47,714 nt of DNA, taken from NCBI GenBank assembly GCA_023458615.1, contig JAEWYV010000053.1, positions 1 to 47,714 on the forward strand. The letters are read 5' to 3'. The notes under the pieces are model-generated. The model ran no database searches and was not told the DNA's origin. It worked only from the letters and a program-made list of their open reading frames with translations. This stretch comes from Bacillota bacterium. GTDB taxonomy: Bacteria > Bacillota > Clostridia > Christensenellales > CAG-138. This document shows positions 15,754-24,244 of this stretch, one piece after another (the stretch's first letter is position 1; every line of letters starts with the position of its first letter). A program made the position numbers and the translations under genes.

Positions 15754-16686
15754 CTATGCCGCTCTCACGTTGCGCACAACGCAAATGCCGGAACCGCCAT
15801 TACCGCTGCCATATGCCGCGGCACCTGCGCCGCCGCCGCCGGAACCTGCACCGGTATTTGCGGCACAAGAATTACTCGCTGCCGCTCCGCCGCCGTTGGT
15901 TCCACCTCCTGCGCCTCCGGCTCCACCGTTTCCTGCGCTGCCACCGCCGCCACCGGCACCCGCGTATAGATCGCCCTCCGGAACGCCGAACTCCCTCGTG
16001 GAGGTTCCCTGTCCTGTGCCGGTTCCCGCCGCGTTGCCGGAGCCATTGGAGCCGTCCGAACCGCCTGCGTAGCCGGTACCCGTCGTTCCCTTGCCACCAC
16101 CGGAACCACCCGAACCGCCGCTCGAACCTGCCGAGTAGGTCAGTCCGCCTGCTCCTCCATTTGCCGTAACGCCGAACGCGCTGGTGTTTCCACCTGCATT
16201 GCCGTTTGCAGAAGTGCCGGTTGCTTTCCCGGCTCCTCCGGCACCAATCACAATCGGGTAATCGACATTGACTTCTGCGGAGATCAGCTGCGTTATCGCA
16301 AAGCCACCGGCACCGCCACCGCCTGCGGTAGACGCACCGGAGCCGCCGCCTCCAACGAGGAAAACCTGAATGTTTCCATTCAGCTTCTGAAACCGCAGCG
16401 TACCGCTCGTCAGGAACTTGATACGCCAATCGCCATTGTTATCGTCCAGCAGAATGTAGCTGCCCGTGTAGGTAAACGAGGGCAGCGTATTTTTTGCACC
16501 TGCGCCGCCGTGGACAATACCGGGACACATGAGAAACGCCGCAGCAAGCAGGAAGAATACCCTTTTCAGAAATCGCGTGCTTTGTTTCCTGCCCGGCACT
16601 ACGCGCGGCAAGAATCCGGAGATGGCGGGGAGAACAGCGCGTACCTTCTGCTGGCACCAATACCAAATCTTGAGCAGCCGTTTCAT
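15754..16686 (-). CDS. Glycine-rich tail adhesin-like protein
   Basis: The 310-aa protein has a basic N-terminus with a hydrophobic stretch (residues 43-62), a middle beta domain, and a very glycine-rich C-terminal half (from about residue 110) with GGGGSG, GGAGG and SGGSGG blocks. Glycine-rich lattices of this kind form receptor-binding domains at the tips of tail fibres. The N-terminal hydrophobic segment is odd for a virion protein. Its ATG overlaps the stop of the upstream fibre gene (ATGA), so they are translationally coupled. Confidence 0.65.
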   Translation of the reverse strand: MKRLLKIWYWCQQKVRAVLPAISGFLPRVVPGRKQSTRFLKRVFFLLAAAFLMCPGIVHGGAGAKNTLPSFTYTGSYILLDDNNGDWRIKFLTSGTLRFQKLNGNIQVFLVGGGGSGASTAGGGGAGGFAITQLISAEVNVDYPIVIGAGGAGKATGTSANGNAGGNTSAFGVTANGGAGGLTYSAGSSGGSGGSGGGKGTTGTGYAGGSDGSNGSGNAAGTGTGQGTSTREFGVPEGDLYAGAGGGGGSAGNGGAGGAGGGTNGGGAAASNSCAANTGAGSGGGGAGAAAYGSGNGGSGICVVRNVRAA

Positions 16687-17633
16687 TCGTACAAATCTCC
16701 TCTCACAATGACGCGAACCGGAATATCGATCTCCGGCACATCCCCGAACGCCTCAATGGTGATGCTTCCTGCCGCCTGTCCGCCATCCTGCAGATTCGCA
16801 GCCTGATACGCATCCAGCTCATCTGTGGTAATAGGAAGTCCCGGAAACAGTTCCCACGCCGAGACCGTCGTCACGTCCGAGACGTTCAGCACATATGTGT
16901 GATCAGTCCAATTCGACGCGAGCAGCGATGCAATGACAAGAGTCGATTTTGTTGCCGCTCCAATACTCTCCGGCGGGATGGGATCATCTCCATCCTCCGC
17001 GTGCGTTCCGGCATGATTCGGCACCGCCTGCCCGGTCAGCGCCTGGATCAGTGATTGCGCCTGCGTGATCGCCGCGTTCAGCTGCGCTACCGCAACGGAG
17101 GTATCGACGGTAACGTTTTCCGTCACTATCCCGCACACCGTAGCGTCAAATCGCTCGTCCGTGATCATGCCCGCCGTGATCGCCAACGTACCCGCCGCAA
17201 CCCCGATTCGTGCGAGCGAAATCTGCCGCAGAGAAGCGTTGTTCGTGAGCGCCGGGGCAATCGGAGAAACCGCGCTTGTGCCTTTGAGAATCCTGATCTC
17301 CGGCAGCTGCGTATAGTTTGGCGTGGACCACTCGACGATCACGCGGTCGATACGGTTTAATACGCCGTCAGCCGTGTCTATTGCGAGCTGCAACAGCGCC
17401 GCCGTCGAGGCAAAGACGTCGTTCCAGAAATGGATGCCGTTCCCGTTCTGATCGGTCAGCCATCCGTCTCCGTCGGATACCGTTACCGCCATGCCGGGCG
17501 ACGTCAGCGCCGCAACAGCAAGCTCACCGGGCGCGCCGAACACGCCGCTGGTGCGCCCGTGGTGCCAGCGCATGACGTGTTCCGCGCCGATCTCCACGTT
17601 GACGTTGTTCGGATAACTCTTTATCTCTGCCAT
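16683..17633 (-). CDS. Tail tip/baseplate or fibre protein
   Basis: The 316-aa protein begins like upper-baseplate proteins of siphophages (MAEIKSYPNNVNVEIGAEHV, then a GRTSGVFG loop) and contains NRIDRVIVEWS and a helical TQAQSLIQALT segment followed by NHAGTHAEDGDDPI. It probably links the tail tip to the receptor-binding adhesin. It starts after GGAGAG, overlaps the Gp37-like gene by 13 nt and is coupled to the adhesin gene. Confidence 0.65.
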   Translation of the reverse strand: MAEIKSYPNNVNVEIGAEHVMRWHHGRTSGVFGAPGELAVAALTSPGMAVTVSDGDGWLTDQNGNGIHFWNDVFASTAALLQLAIDTADGVLNRIDRVIVEWSTPNYTQLPEIRILKGTSAVSPIAPALTNNASLRQISLARIGVAAGTLAITAGMITDERFDATVCGIVTENVTVDTSVAVAQLNAAITQAQSLIQALTGQAVPNHAGTHAEDGDDPIPPESIGAATKSTLVIASLLASNWTDHTYVLNVSDVTTVSAWELFPGLPITTDELDAYQAANLQDGGQAAGSITIEAFGDVPEIDIPVRVIVRGDLYE

Positions 17634-18646
17634 GCCAGTTTCATCTCTCCAATCACCGTAATCTCCGGCTCACCCAGCACGATCGACACCGTCTCGTTCT
17701 GCGCCTGTATCGTGCGTTTCACGCCGTTAATGATCGCCGTAAACTGCATCCCAAACCGGTTGGACACGCAGCGCACGCGATCACCCATCTTGTACTTGAT
17801 GCCATACTCGCCCGGATCGACACGCACGGAGAATCCAATGCTCCGCACTCGCTTTGCCGCCTCGGCCGCGCCGGAGGCATCGAGACGCGCTTCGAAGTCG
17901 GCCTGTGGCTCGTCGTTCGCCTGCTTGAGCTTTGAATCGTGCCAGTATTCGTACCGATCGGCACCGGTCGCCGTTCCTACCGTCCGGACGATTGTTGAGC
18001 CATCCGCGAGCGTGCCGAGGACATAGATCACATTCTTGAACAGACTTTCATCGTCCTCAATCTTCAAGTCGCGCGCGGTTCCCTGCTCGTCGGAGAAGAT
18101 CACCGCTTTTGAGCCGGTCGTGAGATCGCTGCCCTTGTAGACTTCAAAGATATGTTTCCGGTTCTTGGTATCGAACGACATTCGTTGTCCCAGTTCCACC
18201 GCGTCGAGAATCGGAATGAACGCATCGAGCAGCTGTCCCCCCGAAAGGATCGCGCTGTAAGCTTCGGGCAGCGCTTGCAAAGGGGCCGTTTCTACATGCG
18301 GAAGACCACGCAGGTTGGCGGCAATCGCCGCATATACGCCGCTCTCCACCGCCAAGATTACCGCGGGCGTCGCAATGGCCCGCTTATTCAAGAGCCAGTT
18401 TGTCGTATAGCCGTTGACCGTGATCCGGTCTTGCGACGTGTCCGGCGAAACGCGCGTGACCACCATCGCCTGATTGATCTTGGTGCGAAACAAGATCGCG
18501 CCTTTGACGAGGTGGGTGATGTTGTATTTCGTCGGCGGCACAACGAGGGTGAATTTGCCGATGTCGTTGTACCATTCCTCCGTCTGGTAGGAGTTGGCGC
18601 GGATTTCGTGATACCCGGTCAGTTCCGGGTTGAAGGCAACTAGCAT
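17621..18646 (-). CDS. Siphovirus Gp37-like tail protein
   Basis: The 341-aa protein has features of the ReqiPepy6 Gp37-like tail family: an opening F-N-P-E-L-x-G-Y segment, NDIGKFTLVVPP, and later RVKSIG-type and DRVRCVSNRFGM patterns with a C-terminal VSIVLGEPEITV. Family members are structural parts of the tail tip (Tal-like position) in Gram-positive siphophages. It lies directly after Dit, where the tail-associated protein is expected, and overlaps Dit by 7 nt. Confidence 0.7.
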   Translation of the reverse strand: MLVAFNPELTGYHEIRANSYQTEEWYNDIGKFTLVVPPTKYNITHLVKGAILFRTKINQAMVVTRVSPDTSQDRITVNGYTTNWLLNKRAIATPAVILAVESGVYAAIAANLRGLPHVETAPLQALPEAYSAILSGGQLLDAFIPILDAVELGQRMSFDTKNRKHIFEVYKGSDLTTGSKAVIFSDEQGTARDLKIEDDESLFKNVIYVLGTLADGSTIVRTVGTATGADRYEYWHDSKLKQANDEPQADFEARLDASGAAEAAKRVRSIGFSVRVDPGEYGIKYKMGDRVRCVSNRFGMQFTAIINGVKRTIQAQNETVSIVLGEPEITVIGEMKLAWQR

Positions 18647-19491
18647 GTTAGAATCGCCACCTTTTCGATTGCAACGTCGATACTCACCACCACATTGGAT
18701 GCGTCCTCGTCCGCCTCGGTCTTGATCAGGTTGTCGCCGACCGCCATACGCTCTAACGTACTGGTGATCTCCAGATCGCCGCGGATATCGCCGTCGATCG
18801 TGGAGGTGACGTAGGTCAGATCATGCGTGATCTCTATGGTGACCCGCTCTCCCGCCGCCATGGTGCGGTTAAGCTGCATGAATTCGCCGCTGATCGCGTT
18901 GACGAGCCGCGGATTGACGACAGGCCCTTTCGCATTGAACGTCGCGGTGAACGGGCAGGCCACCTGTCCGCTGTTTCGGATGTTGATAAACGCCGTTTCG
19001 ATCGTTTCACCGAAGCGGTAGGGCTGTGAAATGTTCCATGGAAACCGGAAGCGCGGGATCACGCCGGTGAGGATCGTCTTTGTCGCCTGATCCAGCATCC
19101 AGTAGGGATACGGGGCCAAAAGCGCAAACTGGAAGCCCGGAAACCGCAGCGTATTGTCGATCACCGGTGTAGAGGTCGGCGTGACGATCCGGTAGTATGT
19201 CCCGTTGTGATAGAGCCGCGCCCCGATATCCGGCAGCACGACCTGAAACAAGCGCTCCGCGCGCGCTTCAATCTGTGCTCTGGTGCCGAAGAGATAGCCG
19301 GTGATCGTCATGGGTACCGACTGCACTACGCGCGACTGCACCGTGGTTCCAATCTGCCCGATCCCTTGCGCTTGATTCGCGTTCACGGAGATCCCGCTCG
19401 TGCCGGTGATCGACGTGATCCGGTATCCGTTTGTTGCGCTCAGCGCGAGGGAGTCGCCGTTGTCGTTGACGTAGGTAAAGATATCTCTCAT
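18640..19491 (-). CDS. Distal tail protein (Dit)
   Basis: This 283-aa protein matches siphophage Dit proteins in length and position: between tape measure and Tal-like gene. Dit forms the hexamer hub joining tail tube and tip. GYLFGTRAQIEARAERLF and LLAPYPYWML are Dit-like patterns in the N-terminal belt domain. I chose the ATG at 19491 because it forms an ATGA overlap with the tape-measure stop and has GGGCGGTG upstream. A start at 19506 is possible but less likely. Confidence 0.75.
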   Translation of the reverse strand: MRDIFTYVNDNGDSLALSATNGYRITSITGTSGISVNANQAQGIGQIGTTVQSRVVQSVPMTITGYLFGTRAQIEARAERLFQVVLPDIGARLYHNGTYYRIVTPTSTPVIDNTLRFPGFQFALLAPYPYWMLDQATKTILTGVIPRFRFPWNISQPYRFGETIETAFINIRNSGQVACPFTATFNAKGPVVNPRLVNAISGEFMQLNRTMAAGERVTIEITHDLTYVTSTIDGDIRGDLEITSTLERMAVGDNLIKTEADEDASNVVVSIDVAIEKVAILTC

Positions 19492-21758
19492 GTGGACACC
19501 GCCCATCTGCCGCGCGCAAAGGCCGCGTAGGTCGCATCCGCCGCTTCGACGGCTGTTTCCTTGTCCCTGGCGTAGATGTGGAACACATACTGCGGCGCGC
19601 CGCTGCCGGACGAACCGGTTGCATTGCCGTTCACATCCAAGTCAATGCTGGTTCCGGACAGGGTCGCCTTGACCTTGTTGATCGCGTTGGAAGCGGAAGC
19701 AAGCGCAAAGCCAAGACCGTTCTCCGCGCCGATTCCAATGCCCTGCAGCAGATAGTATCCGGTCTGGATGCCCCATTTCGAGGGAGAATGTTCGTCGAAT
19801 CCGTCCGATCCGGTGAACCAGCCCTTGATAATGTCGATTAAGCCTTTCACCTTGGATTTCAGCCATGCAATCTTGTCGTTGATGCCGTTCCAGATGCCGA
19901 CGATCAGGTCTTTACCCACATTGAAGAACTCGGATAGCTTATCCTTCACCGGCTGCGTGATGTTATCGCTCACCAGCTGTCCAATCGAGAGGAACACATC
20001 GGAGAACTTCGCCACGATACCCTCGTACATCTGCACAATCATCTCTTTACCGCTCTCCCAGAGCTGGGGAGAAGCGTCCATGAGTCCGACCGCGATGTTC
20101 AACACGATGCCGGGCAATTTCACCAGCAGCTCCGGCAGCGCCAGAATCAGTCCTTCCGCAATGGCGAGGATGATCTGTAGCGAGGCTTTGTTTAGTTCGA
20201 TAATCGTGTCGGGGTTGGTTAGAATGTTCACGATCTCCAAAATCATGCCCACGATCGACGGAATCAGCTCCGGCAGGCTCTGTGCAATTCCCTGCGCCAG
20301 CGCAATCACGATATCCAGCCCTGTCTGTATAATCAGCGGCAGGCTTTGAATGAGAAACTGCGCCAGCATGGTAACCACCTGCACGACCGCCAGCGCGATT
20401 GCGTCCGCGTTCTGCTGAATCGCGATGAAGATGCCGGTCACGATCTCGATCGCCGCGGTGACCAGCGTCGGTAGAATCTCCGGCAACAGCTCCACGACCA
20501 TGCCTGCAACCGAGGCAATCACGCTGGAGAGCACGCCCACGAAGGCAGGTGCGTTATCCGCAACCGCATCCACCGCGCGTTTGAGCTGTTCGGTGATCGC
20601 ATCCGAAATCGTCGTGATATCGGACTCCTGAAATCCGTCGGACAGCGCCGTGGTGATCGTAGACAGAATGTCCGTAATACCGCCGACCATACCGCTGACA
20701 GAAGGCAGGAACACCAGCGCAGACAAGCGCCCGGCTGTTTCGAGCCGTGCGTTGACCTGCTGCATCTGGTCGTCAAACCCGCCGAGCGCCCGAACCGCTT
20801 CATCCGAAAGAATAAGCCCTGCCGCATGCGCTTCCGCTGCGTAGCGGAGCAATGCCTCCGATCCCGCGTCGATCAGCGGCTTCATGTCCTGATACGATTT
20901 GCCAAAGATGTCCTGCGCGGCAATATCCCGCAGGGTTGCGTCCTCAATGCCGCCTAAAGCGTCGATCGTGTCGTAGAACACCTGCTCGGTCGATTTCATC
21001 TGACCGTTTGCGCCGATCATGGACACCTGAATGCCTTGAGCGACCTCGATGTAATCCTTGCCGCCCTTCACGGATTCCTTCATCGCCGCGACTACGCGGG
21101 ACATGCCCTTGGTCATATCCTCGACCTCGGTGTCGATAAAACGGGCGGCATATGCCCACTCCTGCAGCGTTTGCGCGGAAACATTCGTCTGCGCGGAGGT
21201 GGTTAAGAGTTCATCCGCCCACTTTCCGGCATTCTTCGTCAGGTCAAAGATCGCTTTTCCCGCCGCAACCGCCGCAACGGCAACCGCGCCGATCGCAATG
21301 CCGATGCCTTTGAGCGCGCCAACCGCTAGCGTTCCCGTGCTCTTGGCAAAGCTGCTCCATTTTTCGCTGAAATCGTTCGTTTTCTTGCCAGTGTTTTCGA
21401 GCGCTTCGCCGTTCTCGCGAATCTCATGCTTCGTTTCTTCCAGTGCGGCTTTGGCATGGTTCAGGTTGGTTTTCATCTGCACGTAAGCTGCGTCGGTCGG
21501 CTTCACGCCAGCTTCATCCATCCGCTGGAGCGCCTTTTCCGCCTCCGATACCGCTTTCTGCTGCTCGGTCATGGACTTGTTTAATAGGTCGCTCTTTGCT
21601 TTGAGCGCGGCGACAGAGGTGCTATTTTTACCAAACTCCGCCGTCATGACCGCCGCTTCCGAGGCGACCAGCTTCATGCTGTCCTTGATGCCCTTTAGTG
21701 CGCTGCTGTATTCCTTGTCGCCCTTGACCGAGATGGTCGGGCCGATGTTATAACCCAC
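19488..21758 (-). CDS. Tail tape-measure protein
   Basis: The 756-aa protein fixes tail length and passes through the tube during DNA injection. An N-terminal coiled coil (residues 25-130) is followed by a hydrophobic segment (GALKGIGIAIGAVAVAAVAAG, near 150-170), then a helical region with many hydrophobic stretches from about residue 420 to 600, and a C-terminal GWFTGSDGFDEHSPSKWG block typical of tape measures. By the usual ~0.15 nm per residue rule the tail would be about 110 nm. Its N-terminal region is related to the chromosomal remnant at 4791. Overlaps Dit by ATGA. Confidence 0.9.
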   Translation of the reverse strand: MGYNIGPTISVKGDKEYSSALKGIKDSMKLVASEAAVMTAEFGKNSTSVAALKAKSDLLNKSMTEQQKAVSEAEKALQRMDEAGVKPTDAAYVQMKTNLNHAKAALEETKHEIRENGEALENTGKKTNDFSEKWSSFAKSTGTLAVGALKGIGIAIGAVAVAAVAAGKAIFDLTKNAGKWADELLTTSAQTNVSAQTLQEWAYAARFIDTEVEDMTKGMSRVVAAMKESVKGGKDYIEVAQGIQVSMIGANGQMKSTEQVFYDTIDALGGIEDATLRDIAAQDIFGKSYQDMKPLIDAGSEALLRYAAEAHAAGLILSDEAVRALGGFDDQMQQVNARLETAGRLSALVFLPSVSGMVGGITDILSTITTALSDGFQESDITTISDAITEQLKRAVDAVADNAPAFVGVLSSVIASVAGMVVELLPEILPTLVTAAIEIVTGIFIAIQQNADAIALAVVQVVTMLAQFLIQSLPLIIQTGLDIVIALAQGIAQSLPELIPSIVGMILEIVNILTNPDTIIELNKASLQIILAIAEGLILALPELLVKLPGIVLNIAVGLMDASPQLWESGKEMIVQMYEGIVAKFSDVFLSIGQLVSDNITQPVKDKLSEFFNVGKDLIVGIWNGINDKIAWLKSKVKGLIDIIKGWFTGSDGFDEHSPSKWGIQTGYYLLQGIGIGAENGLGFALASASNAINKVKATLSGTSIDLDVNGNATGSSGSGAPQYVFHIYARDKETAVEAADATYAAFARGRWAVST

Positions 21759-21773
21759 AGGGCAACCTCCTTT

Positions 21774-22327
21774 TTACCACGGGAACATCCGGTCGATATC
21801 CGCCTGTGTTGCGTCTCTCACGGTCTTTCCGGTCGATTCCACACAGGCATCCAGGAACAGTCCTATGGTGATTTGGTCCAGTTCGGCGACGGTAAACCCC
21901 ATGCGTTTTGCCACCAGCAAATACGAGGGTACATCGATCTGTCCGCCGTCGCCGTCTACTTTTTTGACGTTTGCAAGCTCGCATTCAGAAGCGGTTTGAG
22001 CTCGCTGAAAATCTCGAAGATCGGGAACGAGACAAACGAATCGATCCAATCCTCCAAGTCCGGGGTCACCGCGTTGTCGTAGGCGCGCGCCATGGTATGC
22101 GCGATTCCGTAAAAGACCATGGTGTTCCAGTTTTTGTTGAGCTTGAACACAGGCTCTGGTTTCTTCTTGCCAAGCTTGGGCTTACCGTCCACCTGCTCGG
22201 TTCCGTCCGCCAGCGTCTGCAGATCGACAAACAGGTCACGTCCGGTCGCGTTGTAGTACCGCACAGGCAAAGACGCCGGTGCTTTGAAACCGACGTCCTG
22301 ACCAGCGATTTTTATGATTTTTTCCAT
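21774..22327 (-). CDS. Tail assembly chaperone fusion (gpGT-like), made by -1 frameshift
   Basis: A leftward -1 shift at 21959-21965 joins the upstream 123-aa frame to the downstream frame, giving a product of about 184 aa. The last residues of the first frame (QTSKK) continue as VDGDGGQIDVP, and the C-terminal part ends ATQADIDRMFPW just before the tape-measure gene. In lambda-type phages gpG and gpGT coat the tape measure during tail building in a fixed ratio. The position between tail tube and tape measure is exactly where this pair belongs. Confidence 0.82.
21956..22327 (-). CDS. Tail assembly chaperone, unshifted product (gpG-like)
   Basis: The 123-aa frame starts MEKIIKIAGQDVGFKA and stops at TAG right after the slippery site. 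It is the major product when ribosomes do not shift. The repeating pattern of a short beta start and a helical C-terminus (FGIAHTMARAYDN-type helix, then DWIDSFVSFP) is common in siphophage chaperones. It acts as chaperone for the tape measure and is absent from virions. Confidence 0.8.
   Translation of the reverse strand: MEKIIKIAGQDVGFKAPASLPVRYYNATGRDLFVDLQTLADGTEQVDGKPKLGKKKPEPVFKLNKNWNTMVFYGIAHTMARAYDNAVTPDLEDWIDSFVSFPIFEIFSELKPLLNASLQTSKK
21959..21965 (-). other. Programmed -1 ribosomal frameshift site (A AAA AAG)
   Basis: In the zero frame the codons are TCA AAA AAG TAG. The heptamer A AAA AAG is a classic slippery sequence, the same as in E. coli dnaX. After a -1 slip the next codon is GTA, which enters the downstream frame without a stop and gives the fused tail chaperone. 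The stop directly after the site would favour pausing. A GC-rich run downstream (GACGGCGACGGCGGAC) may form the stimulatory structure. Confidence 0.85.
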
Positions 22328-22333
22328 ATCGTC

Positions 22334-22897
22334 TTACACGCCCTCCACCGGCTCCTGCACAGCCGTGAACCAGCTACTGTAGACCGTCGGGTCCGTGTCG
22401 CTCTTGGTGTACATCTGCACGAGGTTGTCGCTCTCGCGCGGGCGCGCGGCAAACTTGACCTTGGTCGTATCGGGCGTTTTCGACTTTGCGGTCTTGGCTC
22501 CGATCTCCGGCCGCGCGGTCACGATGCAGTCGTACAGCGCGATCCTGCGGTTGTGCGCGTCGCCCTGAAACTGCGCCAGTAGCGCAAACTGCTTGTAGAT
22601 CTGCCCGGAATACTCCACCGCCGCCTTTTTGCCGTCCTCCTGCATAGCGAGAATCAGCGCCGCAATCGCCGCGGGAACGTAGGCGGTTTCGACCTCGCCG
22701 TCGTAGCCTTCGCTCTTGTCGATCATGGCGTAGTCCCGGTTATCCGCCTCAAACGGCTCCACGTTGCCTTTCGGGGACAGCGTGAGCGCGGTTGCGCCCG
22801 GCCAGTTGACGAGCGCGCCGTAGGAATACACGCCGTCCGTGACCGTAACGGGCGCTATGGCGAGACGGCTTACGCCATATCTGTATTTGTTTTCCAT
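22334..22897 (-). CDS. Major tail (tube) protein
   Basis: The 187-aa protein begins MENKYRYGVSRLAIAPVT and contains FEADNRDYAMIDKSEGYDGE, followed by a strand-rich C-terminal half, as in Firmicutes siphophage tube proteins. Hexamers stack to form the non-contractile tail tube. Position between tail terminator and chaperones supports the call. Confidence 0.75.
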   Translation of the reverse strand: MENKYRYGVSRLAIAPVTVTDGVYSYGALVNWPGATALTLSPKGNVEPFEADNRDYAMIDKSEGYDGEVETAYVPAAIAALILAMQEDGKKAAVEYSGQIYKQFALLAQFQGDAHNRRIALYDCIVTARPEIGAKTAKSKTPDTTKVKFAARPRESDNLVQMYTKSDTDPTVYSSWFTAVQEPVEGV

Positions 22898-22905
22898 GTT
22901 TCCTC

Positions 22906-23232
22906 CTATGCCCGGCCGAATACGGCCAGTGTGGTATGGTGTTTCTGTGCGTCTGTTTCATATTCCACATACCGGCTCTCCAGCACGACGATGTCGGCTG
23001 CTTTCAGGAGCGCCTTTGCAGAGGCGATCAGAGTGCGATAGTTGCCGCCGAGGTGGAATTCGATGTTGACGTGCTCGTCGAGCACGTAATCCTCGTTGTC
23101 CGCTTCAAAGGCGCGCTCGTAATCCGGCACGAGGACATAGTGATCGACGGTGGGGCTGCCAATATACAGGCCAACGCCATGTTTGAGCTTCAGCGGCGCG
23201 AGTGCCGCGTCGATCGTTTCAAGTACCGGCAA
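22906..23232 (-). CDS. Tail terminator or tail completion protein
   Basis: The 108-aa protein lies between the HK97 gp10-like gene and the tube protein, the normal place for the tail terminator that caps the tube and joins it to the head. The sequence shows a mixed alpha/beta pattern (ETIDAALAPLKL at the start, HVNIEFHLGG in the middle). Function is inferred from order. Its 5' end overlaps the preceding gene by 14 nt. Confidence 0.6.
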   Translation of the reverse strand: MPVLETIDAALAPLKLKHGVGLYIGSPTVDHYVLVPDYERAFEADNEDYVLDEHVNIEFHLGGNYRTLIASAKALLKAADIVVLESRYVEYETDAQKHHTTLAVFGRA

Positions 23233-23620
23233 TCTTCTTCGCCTCCTCGTCGTAGATTCGCTGCATTTCGGCGATGCACTCCGGGTCCGCCGCTGAGCAA
23301 GCGGCGTTCAGCCACGGGCGCGGCGGCTGCGCGTGTTTGCCGCTTCTGCCATGCTCGTAGACATTGACCGCCAATGCGGCTGATGTTCCGGATTCCGTTT
23401 TGCCCCTGAACTGCACCTGCGCAAACCAGCCGTATGGATTCTTACGCGCGGCTTTCATCTTCACGTACCTGGCAAACGAAGCGTTGGCGCTCTTGATCTT
23501 CGCGTAAAGAATCCGCAGCCCGGCACTGACCATGCTCTTGAGCACGCTGTCCGTGCTGTCACCGAGCTTGGAGAGCATCTGTTCATATTCGTCGAATCCC
23601 TCAAATTTCACCGTCGCCAT
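23219..23620 (-). CDS. HK97 gp10-like head-tail morphogenesis protein
   Basis: The 133-aa protein shows the gp10 family pattern: MATVKFEGFDEYEQMLSKLG near the start, a helical middle, and a conserved late ERG-like segment here as VYEHGRSGKHAQPPRPWLNAA. It is a neck or tail-completion component. Start follows GAGTAGAGAC, a weak ribosome binding site, 4 nt after the upstream stop. Confidence 0.75.
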   Translation of the reverse strand: MATVKFEGFDEYEQMLSKLGDSTDSVLKSMVSAGLRILYAKIKSANASFARYVKMKAARKNPYGWFAQVQFRGKTESGTSAALAVNVYEHGRSGKHAQPPRPWLNAACSAADPECIAEMQRIYDEEAKKIAGT

Positions 23621-23624
23621 GTCT

Positions 23625-23930
23625 CTACTCCGTAATCCGGCTGCAAGTCAGTTCGATCTTGTCCTGCCCGGTTTTGAAATCGCGAATAATCCGGTATTCC
23701 ACGTCGCCGTCCAGCGCGTGGTGGATCAGTTGCTGCTGCCCGTTATAGTCGATGGGGGATACCTCGAAGGTGGCGTTCACCGCGCGCCCGTTTGCGTCCG
23801 CCGCGTAAAACTCACTGCGCACCACGCTCTTCTTCTCCGCCCAGCAGGAAACGCTTGAAACAGGGGTCACCTGCTGGAACGTGTCATCCGACGGCGCTGT
23901 TTTCACCAGCGTGATCCAGTCAGCTCTCAT
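23625..23930 (-). CDS. Head closure (head-tail joining) protein
   Basis: The 101-aa protein has the all-beta pattern of phage head closure proteins (Phage_H_T_join/gp16-like): VSCWAEKKSVVRSEFYAAD and IIRDFKTGQDKIELTC. It closes the portal after packaging. The start lies within the preceding gene (11-nt overlap). Confidence 0.7.
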   Translation of the reverse strand: MRADWITLVKTAPSDDTFQQVTPVSSVSCWAEKKSVVRSEFYAADANGRAVNATFEVSPIDYNGQQQLIHHALDGDVEYRIIRDFKTGQDKIELTCSRITE

Positions 23931-24219
23931 CTGCCGTCACCGGCCTTTCCTGCAACCAGCGCTCCCGGATCGCCAGCGTGATCCACTCCGGCCTGCCGGT
24001 GGTCCGGTCGCGGCTGTTGAGATTGTCCGCGGCGAGGTTTGCCACAAGCATGCTGTCCTCAACCGTATCTTGAAGATGGATGCCCTTGTTTGTCAGTTCC
24101 GCCGCGGCCGCGCGAAGCGCACCGGTCCAGTATTCCGTCAGAGGAGCGGGTGTGGCTACACCTGCCCGGTCCATGCGCCCCATGAGTAGGGAGAGCGCCG
24201 TGGTTTCGTTATATGCCAT
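23920..24219 (-). CDS. Head-tail connector (gp6-like adaptor)
   Basis: The 99-aa helical protein follows the capsid gene and contains a long first helix (LSLLMGRMDRAG) and WITLAIRERWLQERP near the end, in keeping with gp6-like connectors that bind the portal ring. Position and length support the call; motifs are weak. Confidence 0.65.
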   Translation of the reverse strand: MAYNETTALSLLMGRMDRAGVATPAPLTEYWTGALRAAAAELTNKGIHLQDTVEDSMLVANLAADNLNSRDRTTGRPEWITLAIRERWLQERPVTADES

Positions 24220-24244
24220 ACCCGCCTCCTCCTTTCAGCATTCC

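Noticed and set aside
15770..16072. Proline-rich plus-strand frame opposite the adhesin gene
   Set aside because: It is the complement of glycine codons in the adhesin; no ribosome binding site or context.
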